Shown in pieces: positions 8,008 to 17,639 of a stretch of DNA of 64,000 nt. Both the position numbers and the translations under genes were made by a program. Origin of the DNA: Mycolicibacterium novocastrense (lineage in GTDB: Bacteria > Actinomycetota > Actinomycetes > Mycobacteriales > Mycobacteriaceae); contig NZ_BCTA01000017.1 of the NCBI RefSeq assembly GCF_001570485.1, forward strand, positions 34,519 through 98,518, written 5' to 3'. The stretch's first letter is position 1, and every line of letters starts with the position of its first letter. Under the pieces are notes generated by a model. That model ran no database searches, was not told the origin of the DNA, and saw nothing but the letters and a program-made list of their open reading frames with translations.

Positions 8008-9210
8008 TCAAGCCGCCTGCATCAGTGCCAGCGGCCCGAAAGTCACCATCGCCCCGACCGCGACGGCGATCAGTGTGCTGCCGATGTCCTCGGTCTTGCG
8101 GACCACGCGCACCCCGACCACCAGGCCCAGGATGACCAGCACGCCGAGCACCAGCGCCACGATGCTGTTCCACTTCCACAGCTGGTCGAACGCGACGAAC
8201 AGCCCGGCCCCGAACGCGACCGCGACGATGCACTGCCCGACGATCATGGCCCCGCGCAGGAACGACGACATCGCACCCGGACGCGCGGTGTCCTCCTCCT
8301 CGTCGAGGTCGAGGTCGCCCGGGCTCAGGCCGCTGTCGCGCCGAGCGACATCGTCGTCGACGTCGGGACCGCCGAACAAGGCGTCGTCGGGGGAACGCAG
8401 GTAGGACGGCAGATCCTCGCGCTCGTCGTCGTGCTTCGGCTCGGCCACGGCGACGGCGGCGTCGGCGGCCTCGTCCTCGTCGGCGTCCGGATCGGCCCAG
8501 TCGAGCGGGTCCGGGCTCATCTCCTCGGCGCCGACCTGGGCGTCGCTGCGCTCTGCCGACGCGCTGCGACCGAGCATGCCGAAGCGCCGGCGCGCGAAGG
8601 TCGAGCGCCGCGGCGGGGCGAAGAAGTCGAGGTCCTCGTCGGCGTCGCGCTGCTCGATGTGGGTCTGGTAGTCGGCGACCGCATCGGCGTAGTCCGTGTC
8701 CTCGCCCACGCCGGGCTCGGCTTCGTCGTCGGCCTCGACGTCCTCGACGTCCTCGACGTCCTCGACGTCGGGAGTATCCGCGTCGAGGGTCTCGACTTCG
8801 ACCTCGGGCGCGTTCTCGTCAACCTCTTCGGCGCCGGGCTCGGTTTCCTCGACGGTCTCTTCGACGTGGTCGACTGCGCCGTTGGTGGATGCCGCGTCAG
8901 CAGTCTCGGCGGGGGCGGCCTGCGCAGTCTCGGCGGCGGGTTCGGTGTCCGCGGTTTCCGCGGGAGCGACGGGCTCGGCATCGGCGGGGGCCTCGACCAC
9001 CGCGGCGGCCGAACGTCCCGTGGCGGGTGCGTCGTCGTCACGGACGATCGGGATCTCACCGGTCAGTTCGGCGACGGTGATGGAGTCGGCACCGCGGCGA
9101 CGACGGCGCCGCCCGCCGACCGGCGGGGCACCGATCGTGCCGTTGCGCGCCAGCAACTCCGCGACCGAGATGGGTCGCGTGTTGCTGTGATCGTCTTCTG
9201 GTCCTGTCAT
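8008..9210 (-). CDS. Acidic-headed membrane protein (Rv0497-like)
   Basis: A 400-residue protein of unknown function. The first roughly 300 residues are low-complexity and very acidic (many Asp, Glu, Ala and Val), with a short basic [10 protein letters not shown] patch near residue 35. The C-terminal part has three predicted membrane segments: IVGQCIVAVAFGAGLFVAF, SIVALVLGVLVILGLVVGV and TLIAVAVGAMVTFGPLAL. A 9-bp tandem repeat (8734-8769) encodes repeated Asp-Val-Glu. It lies directly after ppx1 on the same strand. A cytoplasmic acidic tail on a small membrane anchor is the likeliest architecture. Confidence 0.85.
   Translation of the reverse strand: MTGPEDDHSNTRPISVAELLARNGTIGAPPVGGRRRRRRGADSITVAELTGEIPIVRDDDAPATGRSAAAVVEAPADAEPVAPAETADTEPAAETAQAAPAETADAASTNGAVDHVEETVEETEPGAEEVDENAPEVEVETLDADTPDVEDVEDVEDVEADDEAEPGVGEDTDYADAVADYQTHIEQRDADEDLDFFAPPRRSTFARRRFGMLGRSASAERSDAQVGAEEMSPDPLDWADPDADEDEAADAAVAVAEPKHDDEREDLPSYLRSPDDALFGGPDVDDDVARRDSGLSPGDLDLDEEEDTARPGAMSSFLRGAMIVGQCIVAVAFGAGLFVAFDQLWKWNSIVALVLGVLVILGLVVGVRVVRKTEDIGSTLIAVAVGAMVTFGPLALMQAA
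8734..8769. repeat. 9-bp minisatellite, four perfect copies, in the acidic membrane-protein gene
   Basis: The unit ctcgacgtc is repeated four times without change from 8734 to 8769. In the minus-strand gene it encodes Asp-Val-Glu units. The unit is a multiple of three, so slippage would lengthen or shorten the acidic region without breaking the frame. Confidence 0.9.
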
Positions 9211-9236
9211 CGTGTGTTGCCTTCGGGCCTCGTCAT

Positions 9237-10235
9237 CTATCGTCCAGCATTACGCACAAATGCCTGCGCTGAGGCCGGATTGTCGGCACCGCCGGCGAAA
9301 CCGCTGCCATCGGCTTCGCTGTCGAGTCTCCGCAGAATCAGCCCCTCCCGCAACGCCCAGGGGCAGATGTCGACGCTCTCGACACCGAGGGCATTCATGC
9401 TCGCCTCAGCGACCAACGCTCCTGCCACGATCTGTGGCGCCCGATCGGCACTCACCCCTTCCAGTTCGGCACGGTCAGCCGCGGTCATCCTAGAGATGAA
9501 ATTTATGAGCTGCCTTAATCCGGTGGCGGTCAGCGTCCGTTTGACGCGCGGACCCGCCCCCGAGGGCGCCGCGCCGGTCAGCCTGGCCAGCGAGCGGAAC
9601 GTCTTCGACGACGCGACCGCGAGGTCGGGGGCACCGGGCTTGAGCATCTGGGCCCCGGCGTCGGCCAGCTCGGTGGCCAGCCAGTCGCGCAGCATCGCCA
9701 CCCGCCGCCTGCCCGGCGGATCGTCCGGGAGCCATTCGCGGGTGAGCCGGCCCGCCCCGAGCGGAAGCGACAGCGCGACCTCCGGCTCCTCGTCGACGCC
9801 GTTGGACAGTTCGAGCGAGCCGCCGCCGATGTCGATGTTGATGATGCGTCCCGCGCTCCAGCCGTACCACCGCCGCACCGCCAGAAACGTCAGCCGCGAC
9901 TCGTCGACGCCGGCGAGCACGCGCAGCGCCACCCCCGTCTCGGCGAGCACCCGGGCGAGCAGTTCCTCGGAGTTCTTGGCGTCACGCACCGCGGAGGTGG
10001 CGAACGCCATCAGCTCCGCACAACCGGAACTCGTGGCGATCTTGGCGAATTCGTCGATGGTGCCGATGAGTTTGTCGGCACCCCTGCGGGTGATCTTGCC
10101 GTCGCTGTCGATGGCCTCGGCGAGGCGCAGCGAGGCCTTGGTCGAACTCATCGGTGTCGGGTGGCCACCGCGTCGCGCGTCCACCACCAGAAGGTGAACG
10201 GTATTGCTGCCCACGTCGAGCACGCCTAATCGCAC
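9237..10235 (-). CDS. ppx1: Ppx/GppA family exopolyphosphatase (Ppx1-like, Rv0496)
   Basis: A 332-residue ASKHA-fold phosphatase that removes terminal phosphate from polyphosphate or guanosine pentaphosphate in the cytoplasm. It has the phosphate-1 motif [15 protein letters not shown] at the N-terminus, [15 protein letters not shown], the phosphate-2 motif [13 protein letters not shown], and [13 protein letters not shown] near the end. It is the short two-domain form without the HD domain of E. coli Ppx, as in M. tuberculosis Ppx1. GTG start at 10235, only 12 nt from the divergent gene at 10248. The nearby senX3-regX3 genes also concern phosphate. Confidence 0.92.
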   Translation of the reverse strand: MRLGVLDVGSNTVHLLVVDARRGGHPTPMSSTKASLRLAEAIDSDGKITRRGADKLIGTIDEFAKIATSSGCAELMAFATSAVRDAKNSEELLARVLAETGVALRVLAGVDESRLTFLAVRRWYGWSAGRIINIDIGGGSLELSNGVDEEPEVALSLPLGAGRLTREWLPDDPPGRRRVAMLRDWLATELADAGAQMLKPGAPDLAVASSKTFRSLARLTGAAPSGAGPRVKRTLTATGLRQLINFISRMTAADRAELEGVSADRAPQIVAGALVAEASMNALGVESVDICPWALREGLILRRLDSEADGSGFAGGADNPASAQAFVRNAGR

Positions 10236-10247
10236 TCATCCAACTTA

Positions 10248-11045
10248 ATGGGTCTACCGTTGAGAATTGTGACTGCACCGCACCGTGGAGAGGTCGAACT
10301 CGATTTCGCCCGTGAGTGGGTCGAGTTCTACGACCCCGACAATCCCGAGCACTTGATCGCGGCCGATCTGACGTGGTTGCTCTCGCGGTGGACGTGCGTG
10401 TTCGGCACCCCGGCGTGCAAGGGCACGGTGGAGGGACGCCCGGATGACGGGTGTTGTTCGCACGGCGCGTTCATGTCCGACGACGACGACATCGCCCGCC
10501 TCGACGACGCGGTGAAAACGCTGACCGCCGAGGACTGGCAGTTCCGCGAGAAGGGGCTCGGCAAAAAGGGCTACCTCGAGATGGACGAGTACGACGACAA
10601 GCCCAACCTGCGCACCCGGAAGTACAAGGGCGCCTGCATCTTCCTCAACCGGCCCGGTTTCGCCGGCGGCATCGGGTGCGCGCTGCACAGCAAGGCGCTC
10701 AAGCTGGGCGTCGAACCTCTGACCATGAAACCCGACGTGTGCTGGCAGCTACCGATCCGCCGCACCCAGGAGTGGGTGGAGCGGCCCGACGGGACCGAGA
10801 TCCTCAAGACGTGGATCACCGAATACGACCGACGCGGCTGGGGTGAAGGCGGCGCCGACCTGCACTGGTACTGCACCGGCGATCCGAACGCGCACGTCGG
10901 CAACAGGCGGGTGTGGGAATCCTACGGCCCCGAACTGACCGAACTGCTCGGCGAGAAGGCCTACGCGGAGCTCGCGGCGATGTGCAAGCGGCGCAGCGGA
11001 TTAGGGCTCATCGCGGTGCACCCGGCGACCCGCTTGGCCGGATGA
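10248..11045 (+). CDS. Cysteine-rich conserved protein (Rv0495c-like)
   Basis: A 265-residue conserved actinobacterial protein. It has cysteine clusters suggestive of metal or redox chemistry: [42 protein letters not shown] and PDVCWQLP, plus HWYCTGDP. The pattern resembles Fe-S or zinc-binding YkgJ/DUF3109-like proteins, but no function can be assigned with certainty. ATG at 10248 lacks a clear ribosome-binding site; GTG at 10269 ([10 protein letters not shown]) is a good alternative and would leave more room for the divergent ppx1 promoter. The next gene overlaps by 4 nt (ATGA). Confidence 0.85.
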   Translation: MGLPLRIVTAPHRGEVELDFAREWVEFYDPDNPEHLIAADLTWLLSRWTCVFGTPACKGTVEGRPDDGCCSHGAFMSDDDDIARLDDAVKTLTAEDWQFREKGLGKKGYLEMDEYDDKPNLRTRKYKGACIFLNRPGFAGGIGCALHSKALKLGVEPLTMKPDVCWQLPIRRTQEWVERPDGTEILKTWITEYDRRGWGEGGADLHWYCTGDPNAHVGNRRVWESYGPELTELLGEKAYAELAAMCKRRSGLGLIAVHPATRLAG

Positions 11046-11356
11046 CCGACCCTTCGGGCGCCGCATCGCTGTTCCTGTTCCGGCTGATCCCGCCGAGACC
11101 GGATTTCGCCCAGACCATGACGCCGGCCGAGCAGCAGGCGATGGCGGCGCACCAGCAGTACTGGGAGCAACTGCTCGCCGATGGTCGCGTCGTCGTCTAC
11201 GGCCCGGTCGCCGACCCCGAAGGCGTGTGGGGAATGGGCGTGCTGCGCGCGCGCGACCGCGCCGAGGTGCTCGCGATCGCCGAGCGCGACCCGTCGGTCG
11301 CCGCCGGTGTCAACACGTTCGATGTCCTCGAAATCATGGGCGGCACCACGGGTTAG
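11042..11356 (+). CDS. YCII-related domain protein
   Basis: A small protein of 104 residues with the YciI-like dimeric alpha-beta barrel fold. It has [12 protein letters not shown] at the start, then [20 protein letters not shown] and a C-terminal [16 protein letters not shown] strand. Family members are ligand-binding or small dehydrochlorinase-like proteins whose roles are mostly unknown. The ATG at 11042 overlaps the upstream TGA as ATGA, which indicates translational coupling to the cysteine-rich Rv0495c-like gene. It converges on regX3 with a 13-nt gap. Confidence 0.85.
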   Translation: MTDPSGAASLFLFRLIPPRPDFAQTMTPAEQQAMAAHQQYWEQLLADGRVVVYGPVADPEGVWGMGVLRARDRAEVLAIAERDPSVAAGVNTFDVLEIMGGTTG

Positions 11357-11369
11357 ACCGGTGAGGCCA

Positions 11370-12056
11370 CTAGCCCTCGAGTTTGTAGCCCAGGCCGCGG
11401 ACGGTTACCAGATGTACGGGGTTGGCCGGATCGGCCTCGATCTTGGACCGCAGCCGCTTCACATGCACGTCAAGGGTTTTGGTGTCGCCGACGTAGTCGG
11501 CACCCCACACGCGGTCGATGAGCTGGCCGCGGGTCAGCACCCGGCCGCTGTTGCGCATCAGGTACTCGAGTAGGTCGAACTCCTTGAGCGGCATGGTCAC
11601 CGGCTGTCCGTTCACCGAAACCACGTGGCGCTCGACGTCCATCCGGACCGGCCCGGCCTCCAGTACGCCGTCGCCGATCCCGGTGTCGTCGTTCTCGGCG
11701 CCGCGCCGCAGCACCGCACGGATACGAGCGATCAACTCGCGGGCCGAGTACGGCTTGGTGACGTAGTCGTCGGCGCCGAGTTCGAGACCGACGACCTTGT
11801 CGATCTCGCTGTCGCGAGCGGTCACCATGATCACCGGAACGCTTGAGCGCGAACGTAATTGCCGACAGACATCGGTACCGCTCATACCGGGCAGCATCAG
11901 GTCGAGCAGCACGATGTCGGCGCCGGAGCGCTCGAACTCGGCCAAGGCCGCGGGACCGTCGGTGACGACGGTGGCCTCGAAGCCCTCTTTGCGAAGAAGA
12001 AAGGCCAGGGGATCGGCCAAGGACTCCTCGTCCTCCACGATCAGCACACTGGTCAT
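11370..12056 (-). CDS. regX3: Two-component response regulator RegX3
   Basis: An OmpR/PhoB-family response regulator of 228 residues, phosphorylated by SenX3 when phosphate is scarce and activating phosphate uptake genes. The receiver domain has [12 protein letters not shown] and the phospho-acceptor Asp52 in [11 protein letters not shown]; the winged-helix domain has [19 protein letters not shown] and a final [10 protein letters not shown]. The open frame extends to 12149, but ATG at 12056 ([11 protein letters not shown]) is the true start by family length. It overlaps the senX3 stop by ATGA, so the sensor and regulator are translationally coupled. Confidence 0.97.
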   Translation of the reverse strand: MTSVLIVEDEESLADPLAFLLRKEGFEATVVTDGPAALAEFERSGADIVLLDLMLPGMSGTDVCRQLRSRSSVPVIMVTARDSEIDKVVGLELGADDYVTKPYSARELIARIRAVLRRGAENDDTGIGDGVLEAGPVRMDVERHVVSVNGQPVTMPLKEFDLLEYLMRNSGRVLTRGQLIDRVWGADYVGDTKTLDVHVKRLRSKIEADPANPVHLVTVRGLGYKLEG

Positions 12057-13237
12057 TGGTTTGGATGGTCCTCTCGTTCGTCCGATTCGTGATCGGGATA
12101 GGCCGGGATCGACAGGGTGAACGTCGATCCCGTTCCCGGCTGACTCCACAGCCGGATGCTTCCGTTGTGGTTGGCCGCAACGTGTTTGACGATGGCCAAC
12201 CCGAGTCCGGTGCCGCCGGTGGCCCGGGACCGCGCCTTGTCGACGCGGAAGAATCGCTCGAACACCCGCTCCTGGTCCTCGCCCGCGATGCCGATACCGC
12301 GGTCGGTGACGGCGATCTCGATGTTGTCCCCGCGACGCCGCCGACTGATCGACACCGACGACCCGTGCGGCGAGTAGGCGATCGCGTTGGAGACCAGGTT
12401 CGCTATCGCGGTGACCAGCAGCGCCTGATCGCCCAGCGCGCGGAAACCGGTCGGCGCGTCGGTGGTGATCTTGATGTCTGCGTTGTCGGCGGGCACCTTG
12501 TGGCGCGACAGCGCCTCGGACACCACGGTGTCGACGTCGACGGCCGTGAGGTCGGGCAGGCGCTCGGCGCCCTGCAACCGGGACAGCTCGATCAGCTCGC
12601 CGATCATGTTGGCCAGCCGGTTGGACTCGGCGACCATCTTCTCGGCGAATCGGCGCACGGTCTCGGGGTCGTCGGCCGATGCGAGCAGCGCCTCGGCCAG
12701 CAGCCCCATCGCACCGACCGGCGTCTTGAGCTCGTGGCTGACGTTGGCGACGAAGTCCCGGCGAGTGGCTTCCATGCGGGCGTATTCGGAGTGGTCGTCG
12801 ACGTAGACGACGGCGAAGCGGCGGTCCTGGTCGGTCAGCAGCTGAACGTGTCCGCGCACCGACAGGCCGGACCGGCCCGGATTGGCCCGCTTGTGTGCGG
12901 TGAGGTCGACGTCGCCGGGCTCGCCGGTGGACAGTGTGCGCTCGGCGGCCCGCCAGGCCCGCTCGTCGAGCAGCCGGTCGCGAACCAGTCCCAGCTCGCG
13001 GGCCCGGTCGTTGGCGTACACGACGTCACGGAAGTGGTCGACCACCACGATCCCCGTGGGCGCTCGCGATGCGATGTGGGAGAGCATCTGAGAGACGGTG
13101 ATGCCGGTCTGCACGGTGGCGCGACGTCGTCTGCGATCCGTGAGACGGGGGCCCGAACGCGCCCCGAGCGCGATTCCGGCCCCCAGAGCGAGCAGTGCGA
13201 CCACCGCTGCCAGCAGCAGTGCCCAAACGACACTCAC
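12053..13237 (-). CDS. senX3: Sensor histidine kinase SenX3
   Basis: A membrane sensor kinase of 394 residues, partner of RegX3 in phosphate sensing. An N-terminal membrane segment ([20 protein letters not shown]) is followed by a PAS-like domain, the dimerisation and phosphotransfer block [16 protein letters not shown] with the His, and ATPase motifs [32 protein letters not shown] and [15 protein letters not shown] start at 13237. The 137-nt region to gpmA contains its promoter; single GTTCACC half-sites occur there but no properly spaced pair. The stop overlaps the regX3 start, with no intervening repeats. Confidence 0.97.
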   Translation of the reverse strand: MSVVWALLLAAVVALLALGAGIALGARSGPRLTDRRRRRATVQTGITVSQMLSHIASRAPTGIVVVDHFRDVVYANDRARELGLVRDRLLDERAWRAAERTLSTGEPGDVDLTAHKRANPGRSGLSVRGHVQLLTDQDRRFAVVYVDDHSEYARMEATRRDFVANVSHELKTPVGAMGLLAEALLASADDPETVRRFAEKMVAESNRLANMIGELIELSRLQGAERLPDLTAVDVDTVVSEALSRHKVPADNADIKITTDAPTGFRALGDQALLVTAIANLVSNAIAYSPHGSSVSISRRRRGDNIEIAVTDRGIGIAGEDQERVFERFFRVDKARSRATGGTGLGLAIVKHVAANHNGSIRLWSQPGTGSTFTLSIPAYPDHESDEREDHPNQ

Positions 13238-13374
13238 GCCGAAATCGTACGCACACGGTGAACGTCATCCCAGCAGCGTGCGGCCAAAACGGGACAACTC
13301 ACATACCGAAACACCGAAATTCGGGCTCCGGACCCCCGCTGTTCACCGCCCGTTCGCTTGGGACGGCTGACGGA

Positions 13375-14124
13375 CTACTTGGCGCCCTGGGAGGCGACTG
13401 CTGCCGCACCGGCGGCGGCGGCCTCGGGATCCAGATAGGTGCCGCCGATGATCGTCGGCTTCAGATCGGAGTCCAGGTCGTAGCGCAGCGGGATGCCGGT
13501 CGGGATGTTGAGCCCGACGACGTCCTCGTCGGACATGCCGTCGAGGTGCTTGACCAGGGCGCGCAGCGAGTTGCCGTGCGCGGCGATCAGCACGGTCTTA
13601 CCCGCGCGCAGGTCCGGTTCGATCGTCGAGGTGTAGTAGGGCACGAACCGCTCGACGACGTCCTTGAGGCATTCGGTGCGCGGCGGACCACCGGGCACGT
13701 CGGCGTATCGCGGGTCGCCGTCCTGACTGAAGGTGCTGCCCGGTTCGATCGGCGGCGGCGGCGTGTCATAGCTGCGCCGCCACGCCATGAACTGCTCGTC
13801 GCCGTAGCGCTCCTTGGTCTCGGCCTTGTTCAGGCCCTGCAGCGCGCCGTAGTGGCGCTCGTTGAGCCGCCAGTCGCGGTGCACCGGGATCCAGTGCCGG
13901 TCGGCCTTGTCCAGGGCCAGATTCGCGGTGGTGATGGCACGGCGCAGCAGCGAGGTGTAGAGCACGTCGGGCTGGCGATCGAGTTCCTTGATCAGTTCGC
14001 CGGCGCGCACCGCTTCGGCGCGGCCCTTCTCGGTGAGGTCGACGTCGACCCAGCCGGTGAACAGGTTCTTCTCGTTCCATTCGCTCTCGCCGTGGCGGAG
14101 CAGGATCAGCGTGCAGTCACCCAT
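13375..14124 (-). CDS. gpmA: 2,3-bisphosphoglycerate-dependent phosphoglycerate mutase
   Basis: A glycolytic enzyme interconverting 3- and 2-phosphoglycerate in the cytosol, 249 residues and normal for the family. The phospho-histidine motif [18 protein letters not shown] places the catalytic His at residue 11. [34 protein letters not shown] and [11 protein letters not shown] carry the remaining phosphate-binding residues and the second catalytic His. The C-terminus is a short Ala-rich tail. ATG start at 14124, syntenic with Rv0489 (gpm1), upstream of senX3 on the same strand. Confidence 0.97.
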   Translation of the reverse strand: MGDCTLILLRHGESEWNEKNLFTGWVDVDLTEKGRAEAVRAGELIKELDRQPDVLYTSLLRRAITTANLALDKADRHWIPVHRDWRLNERHYGALQGLNKAETKERYGDEQFMAWRRSYDTPPPPIEPGSTFSQDGDPRYADVPGGPPRTECLKDVVERFVPYYTSTIEPDLRAGKTVLIAAHGNSLRALVKHLDGMSDEDVVGLNIPTGIPLRYDLDSDLKPTIIGGTYLDPEAAAAGAAAVASQGAK

Positions 14125-14172
14125 GACGAAATCCTCTCACGGCAGACGGATCGGCCACGCCCCGTCCCGGGT

Positions 14173-14219
14173 CCGACGAAATGGCGGGTTCTGAACGGCA
14201 ACACCCGCCAAAACGTCGG
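14173..14219. repeat. Imperfect palindrome between the YbjN gene and gpmA
   Basis: Outer arms ccgacg/cgtcgg (14173-14178 and 14214-14219) and inner arms tggcgggt/acccgcca (14182-14189 and 14203-14210) pair perfectly. An opposed AAA/AAA bulge separates them and a 13-nt loop closes the hairpin. The element lies just past the stop of the YbjN-domain gene, so a terminator or RNA-processing hairpin is plausible. No T-tract follows on either strand. Confidence 0.65.
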
Positions 14220-14233
14220 TCTGAGTGAGAGGG

Positions 14234-14740
14234 TCAGTCGTCGTCGTCGATCAGGTGGGCGAATGCCTGCAGGTTCTTCAGCGACTCACCGCGAGACACC
14301 CGCCACTCCCACTCCTTCTGGATGGACGAGCGAAAGCCCAACTCCAACAAGGTGTTGAAGTCATTGTCGACGGCTTCGAGCACCTGACCGAGGATCCGGT
14401 CGACCTCGTCGGAGGTCACCGATTCCAGCGACATCCGCCCGACGAGGTAGATGTCACCGACGTTGTCGAGCGTGTACGCCACTCCGTAGAGACGGCGGTT
14501 GCGTTTGAGCAGGAACCGGTAGACGCCCTCGTGGTTCTCATCGGGTTTGCGGCAGACGAACGCCTCGATGCGCACCGAGTGCTCGCCGATCGACAGGATC
14601 GTGTTGGTCTTGAGCCGTCGCTCGCCGGGCAGTTCGACGATGATGCCGGGCAACCCGCCATGCGCACCTTCGTGATACGAGCAGACCAGGCCGTTCTCCT
14701 TGCACGCCTCCTCGATGACCTTCGCCGCATTGGAATTCAC
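14234..14740 (-). CDS. YbjN-domain protein (Rv0487-like)
   Basis: A 168-residue protein with a single YbjN domain, a fold related to type III secretion chaperones. Recognisable blocks are [39 protein letters not shown] and the acidic C-terminus [10 protein letters not shown]. Members have been linked to stress and motility in other bacteria, but no biochemical function is settled. The open frame runs far upstream, but GTG at 14740 ([12 protein letters not shown]) fits: it overlaps the mshA stop as GTGA, showing tight translational coupling. Confidence 0.88.
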   Translation of the reverse strand: MNSNAAKVIEEACKENGLVCSYHEGAHGGLPGIIVELPGERRLKTNTILSIGEHSVRIEAFVCRKPDENHEGVYRFLLKRNRRLYGVAYTLDNVGDIYLVGRMSLESVTSDEVDRILGQVLEAVDNDFNTLLELGFRSSIQKEWEWRVSRGESLKNLQAFAHLIDDDD

Positions 14741-16065
14741 GCGCGCACCCCCCGCCGCCGCGTGAACCGCCGGCCGGTACGACGCACGCCGTCGCGCATC
14801 TGATGGCGCGCCCGGTAGTCGGCGATCGCGCGGCCGTAACTGGCCAGCAGCGCATCGACGGTGCGGGCCCACGAGAACGTCGCCGCGTGCGCCGCGGCCG
14901 CGGGCCTGAGGCTGTCGGCACGGCTCAGCACGTCGCCGATGGCGTGCGCCCAGTCGCCGTCGTCGTGCCCGTCGACCAGTGCCCCGGTGACACCGTCGCG
15001 CACCGCGACCGGTAACCCACCGACCGCGGCGGCCACCACCGGCGTTCCGCATGCCTGGGCTTCGACCGCGACCAGGCCGAACGACTCCGAGTAACTGGGC
15101 ACGGCCACCAGATCGGCGGCGCGGTACACGTTGACCAGTTGTTCGCGCGATTGGGGCGGCAGGAATGTCACCCGGTCCGAGATACCCAGATCGTTGGCCA
15201 GTCGAACCAGCCCGTCGGGAGCCTGCAATCCGCTGCCGGAAGGACCGCCCGCCACCAGCACGCGAACTCCGGGCAGTTTGGCCGCGGCGCGAAGTGCGAC
15301 GTCGGGCGCCTTGAGCGGCTGGATGCGCCCGACGAACGCGACCACCTGCTCGCCGGTGTCGAGTCCCAGCGCGGCACGCGCGGCCAGTCGGTCCCCGGGT
15401 GTGAACGTCTCGAGGTCGACGCCGGGATGCACCACGTCGATCCGCGACGCATCGGCGTTGTGCACCGAAACCAGTTGCTGTGCTTCGTGTTCGGTGTTGA
15501 CGATCAACCGGTCGGCTTCGTCGACGACCTGCTGCTCCCCGACCGCGCGCAGCGGCGGTTCGGGTGAGTCGCCCTCGGCCAGCGCCGCGTTCTTGACCGC
15601 TGCCAGCGTGTGGGCGGTGTGCACCAGCGGCACCGCCCAGCGGTCGCGGGCCAGCCAGCCGACCTGACCGGACAGCCAATAGTGCGAATGCACGATGTCG
15701 TAGTAGCCCGGTTCATGCGTCGCCTCCGCGCGCAGCACCCCCGCGGTGAACGCGCACAACTGGGTGGGCAGGTCGTACTTGTCGAGCCCCTCGAACGGGC
15801 CGGCGACCACGTTGCGCACCAGCACACCGGGAGCGACCCGCACGGTCGGCTGGTCGGCCGAGGAGGTCGCTCGCGTGAAGATCTCCACTTCGACTCCGCG
15901 GCGAGCCATCTGCAGGGCGCTCTGGAGCACGTAGACGTTCATGCCGCCCGCGTCACCGGTGCCGGGCTGGGCCAACGGCGACGTGTGCACCGACAACACG
16001 GCGACGCGCCTGGGGACCGGAAGTCCGGCGGCATCAGAACGGGACGGATCCGTTGCTAGGCGCAC
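14737..16065 (-). CDS. mshA: D-inositol-3-phosphate glycosyltransferase (mycothiol synthesis)
   Basis: First enzyme of mycothiol synthesis; it transfers GlcNAc from UDP-GlcNAc to 1D-myo-inositol-3-phosphate in the cytoplasm. This GT-B fold (family GT4) protein has 442 residues. Key segments are [20 protein letters not shown] with the substrate-binding loop, [32 protein letters not shown], and the nucleotide-sugar site [20 protein letters not shown] with its Glu-x7-Glu pair. An Arg-rich tail ends the protein. Start at 16065, downstream of the ROK regulator, as for Rv0486. Confidence 0.97.
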   Translation of the reverse strand: MRLATDPSRSDAAGLPVPRRVAVLSVHTSPLAQPGTGDAGGMNVYVLQSALQMARRGVEVEIFTRATSSADQPTVRVAPGVLVRNVVAGPFEGLDKYDLPTQLCAFTAGVLRAEATHEPGYYDIVHSHYWLSGQVGWLARDRWAVPLVHTAHTLAAVKNAALAEGDSPEPPLRAVGEQQVVDEADRLIVNTEHEAQQLVSVHNADASRIDVVHPGVDLETFTPGDRLAARAALGLDTGEQVVAFVGRIQPLKAPDVALRAAAKLPGVRVLVAGGPSGSGLQAPDGLVRLANDLGISDRVTFLPPQSREQLVNVYRAADLVAVPSYSESFGLVAVEAQACGTPVVAAAVGGLPVAVRDGVTGALVDGHDDGDWAHAIGDVLSRADSLRPAAAAHAATFSWARTVDALLASYGRAIADYRARHQMRDGVRRTGRRFTRRRGVRA

Positions 16066-16101
16066 ACAGACATGTCTACACCGTCGGCCCGATGCGCCGG
16101 G

Positions 16102-17451
16102 CTACGCAGGGACCTCGGGCCTGGCTTCGGGTCTGCGCAGTTGCGCGCGCCGCATGGCCCCGATCGGATCGGCGTACAACCCGCCCAGCGACACCACGCC
16201 CGCGCCGGCCTCCTGGACGCGGTTGCCGAATACGGTGAGCCGGATCTCGCGGGCCGGCATCACCGACCGCTGCGCGAACGCGGCTTCCACTGTGGCCATA
16301 CCTTCGGGGTACTCGGTGAACGCCTGACCGCCGACGACGAGGTCGTCGGGGTTGAGCATGTCGCGCAGCAGGGCCACGGCCTCACCCAACACCCGGGCGC
16401 GCTCGGCCAGCAGTTCCTGCGCCGGCCGGCTGCCCTGACGCGCGGCCTTGAGCAGCGCCTGCATCGTCGAGCCCGGCCCCTCGAGCGGGATGATGCGCGC
16501 CCTGCGAGCGGCGATCAGCACCGCCTCGTCGCTGACAGTCGACTCCAATTGGCCGGTGCCGCCGAGTAATTCGGAGTGTGCGGGCAGCGCGGCGATGGTG
16601 CCCGGACCGCTGGCCGGGGAGTGCACGCGCCCGTCGATGGACAGCGCGTAGCCGACGGTCTCCCTGGCGTAGACGTACAGGCTCGTGCCCGCTGGGGCGA
16701 GCAACGTTTCCGGCCACGTGGGCGACGGTTGCCTGCGCGCCCCCAGCAGGAGTTCGGCGCCCGCCATCGCGTCGACGTGCGAGGCCACCGACACCGGCAG
16801 TCCGATCGCCTCGGCGAGCACCGGCCCGATCGGTGCGTCCGACCATCCGAGCCGCGGGTGGTCCAGGTACCCCGTCGTGCTGTCGACGACGCCGCCGGCC
16901 GCCACACCGACCCACAGCGGGCGCCGGCGATGCCAGCGACTCAGGTAGCGACGGGCGCTGCCGGCCAGCGACGTCAGCGCCGCGGCCTGCGGGCCCCGCG
17001 GGGTGGGGGTCTCCACCACGTCGAGGGTGCGGCCGAACAGGTCGGTGGCGACGATGCTGGTGGTTTTCGCGCCGATGTGGACGCCGAGCGTGAGGTACGG
17101 CTCGTGATTCACCTCGACGGGCACCCGGGGCCTGCCGATCGCTCCGGAGACCGCGAGGTCTGCGCGTTCCCGCAGCACACCGGCCTCGAGCAGTGCGGTG
17201 ACCTGTCGGTTGACGGTCGCGATGCTCAGCCCGGTGACCTGAGCGATGACATCACGGGCGATGGGTCCGCGCAGGCGGGCCGCACTGAACACCGAGGCGG
17301 CGGCCGCGTCGGCGACCTTCAGCGACGGTGCGACGATCCGCGTGCGGGCCTGGGGGTACCGGCCGGTGACGGGCGTCAGCGCGCGCTTGGCGTGTTGCGC
17401 GCTGCGCACGGGAGATTTCGCGGGGAGGGTGGTGGTGGAAGAAGTACGCAT
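16102..17451 (-). CDS. ROK-family transcriptional regulator (Rv0485-like)
   Basis: A 449-residue regulator with an N-terminal winged helix (GPIARDVIAQVTGLSIATVN, then RQVTALLEAGVLRE) fused to a ROK-type sugar-kinase-like domain. The ATP-binding region reads LGVHIGAKTTSIVATDLFG rather than the DxGGTK signature of active ROK kinases, so it is probably a regulator only. VGVAAGGVVDSTTGYLDHPR and a GGQAFTEYPEG block complete the fold. ATG start at 17451 with 188 nt of upstream DNA before the divergent SDR gene. Its M. tuberculosis counterpart has been reported to regulate PE/PPE genes. Confidence 0.88.
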   Translation of the reverse strand: MRTSSTTTLPAKSPVRSAQHAKRALTPVTGRYPQARTRIVAPSLKVADAAAASVFSAARLRGPIARDVIAQVTGLSIATVNRQVTALLEAGVLRERADLAVSGAIGRPRVPVEVNHEPYLTLGVHIGAKTTSIVATDLFGRTLDVVETPTPRGPQAAALTSLAGSARRYLSRWHRRRPLWVGVAAGGVVDSTTGYLDHPRLGWSDAPIGPVLAEAIGLPVSVASHVDAMAGAELLLGARRQPSPTWPETLLAPAGTSLYVYARETVGYALSIDGRVHSPASGPGTIAALPAHSELLGGTGQLESTVSDEAVLIAARRARIIPLEGPGSTMQALLKAARQGSRPAQELLAERARVLGEAVALLRDMLNPDDLVVGGQAFTEYPEGMATVEAAFAQRSVMPAREIRLTVFGNRVQEAGAGVVSLGGLYADPIGAMRRAQLRRPEARPEVPA

Positions 17452-17639
17452 CTGCTTGTCCTTGGGGAGAATTCGGCCGGCGGGGGTGTTCGGGCCACAC
17501 CGGGCGTTTTCGGCAGGACAGCGATGTCGTCTACGAAACAGTCAGGCGCGGCGAGGCGTGCAACAACCACACGCACACCGCGTACAGGCCTGACCGGACA
17601 ACACGGGGTGAACTTAGCACGCCAATTAGAGTTGGGCAG

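Noticed and set aside
7999..10197. 732-codon plus-strand open frame
   Set aside because: It runs antisense to the acidic membrane-protein and ppx1 genes. Its composition (long Val/Gly/Asp runs, then Ser/Ala runs) is a GC-skew shadow, and both minus-strand genes have strong family evidence.
13257..13347. GTTCACC half-sites near the senX3 promoter as a RegX3 box
   Set aside because: The two half-sites are in opposite orientation and about 80 nt apart, not the close direct repeat of a phosphate box.
14741..15679. N-terminal extension of the YbjN frame to 481 codons
   Set aside because: The extension is an Arg/Gly-rich out-of-frame reading of mshA. The GTG at 14740 gives the conserved protein.
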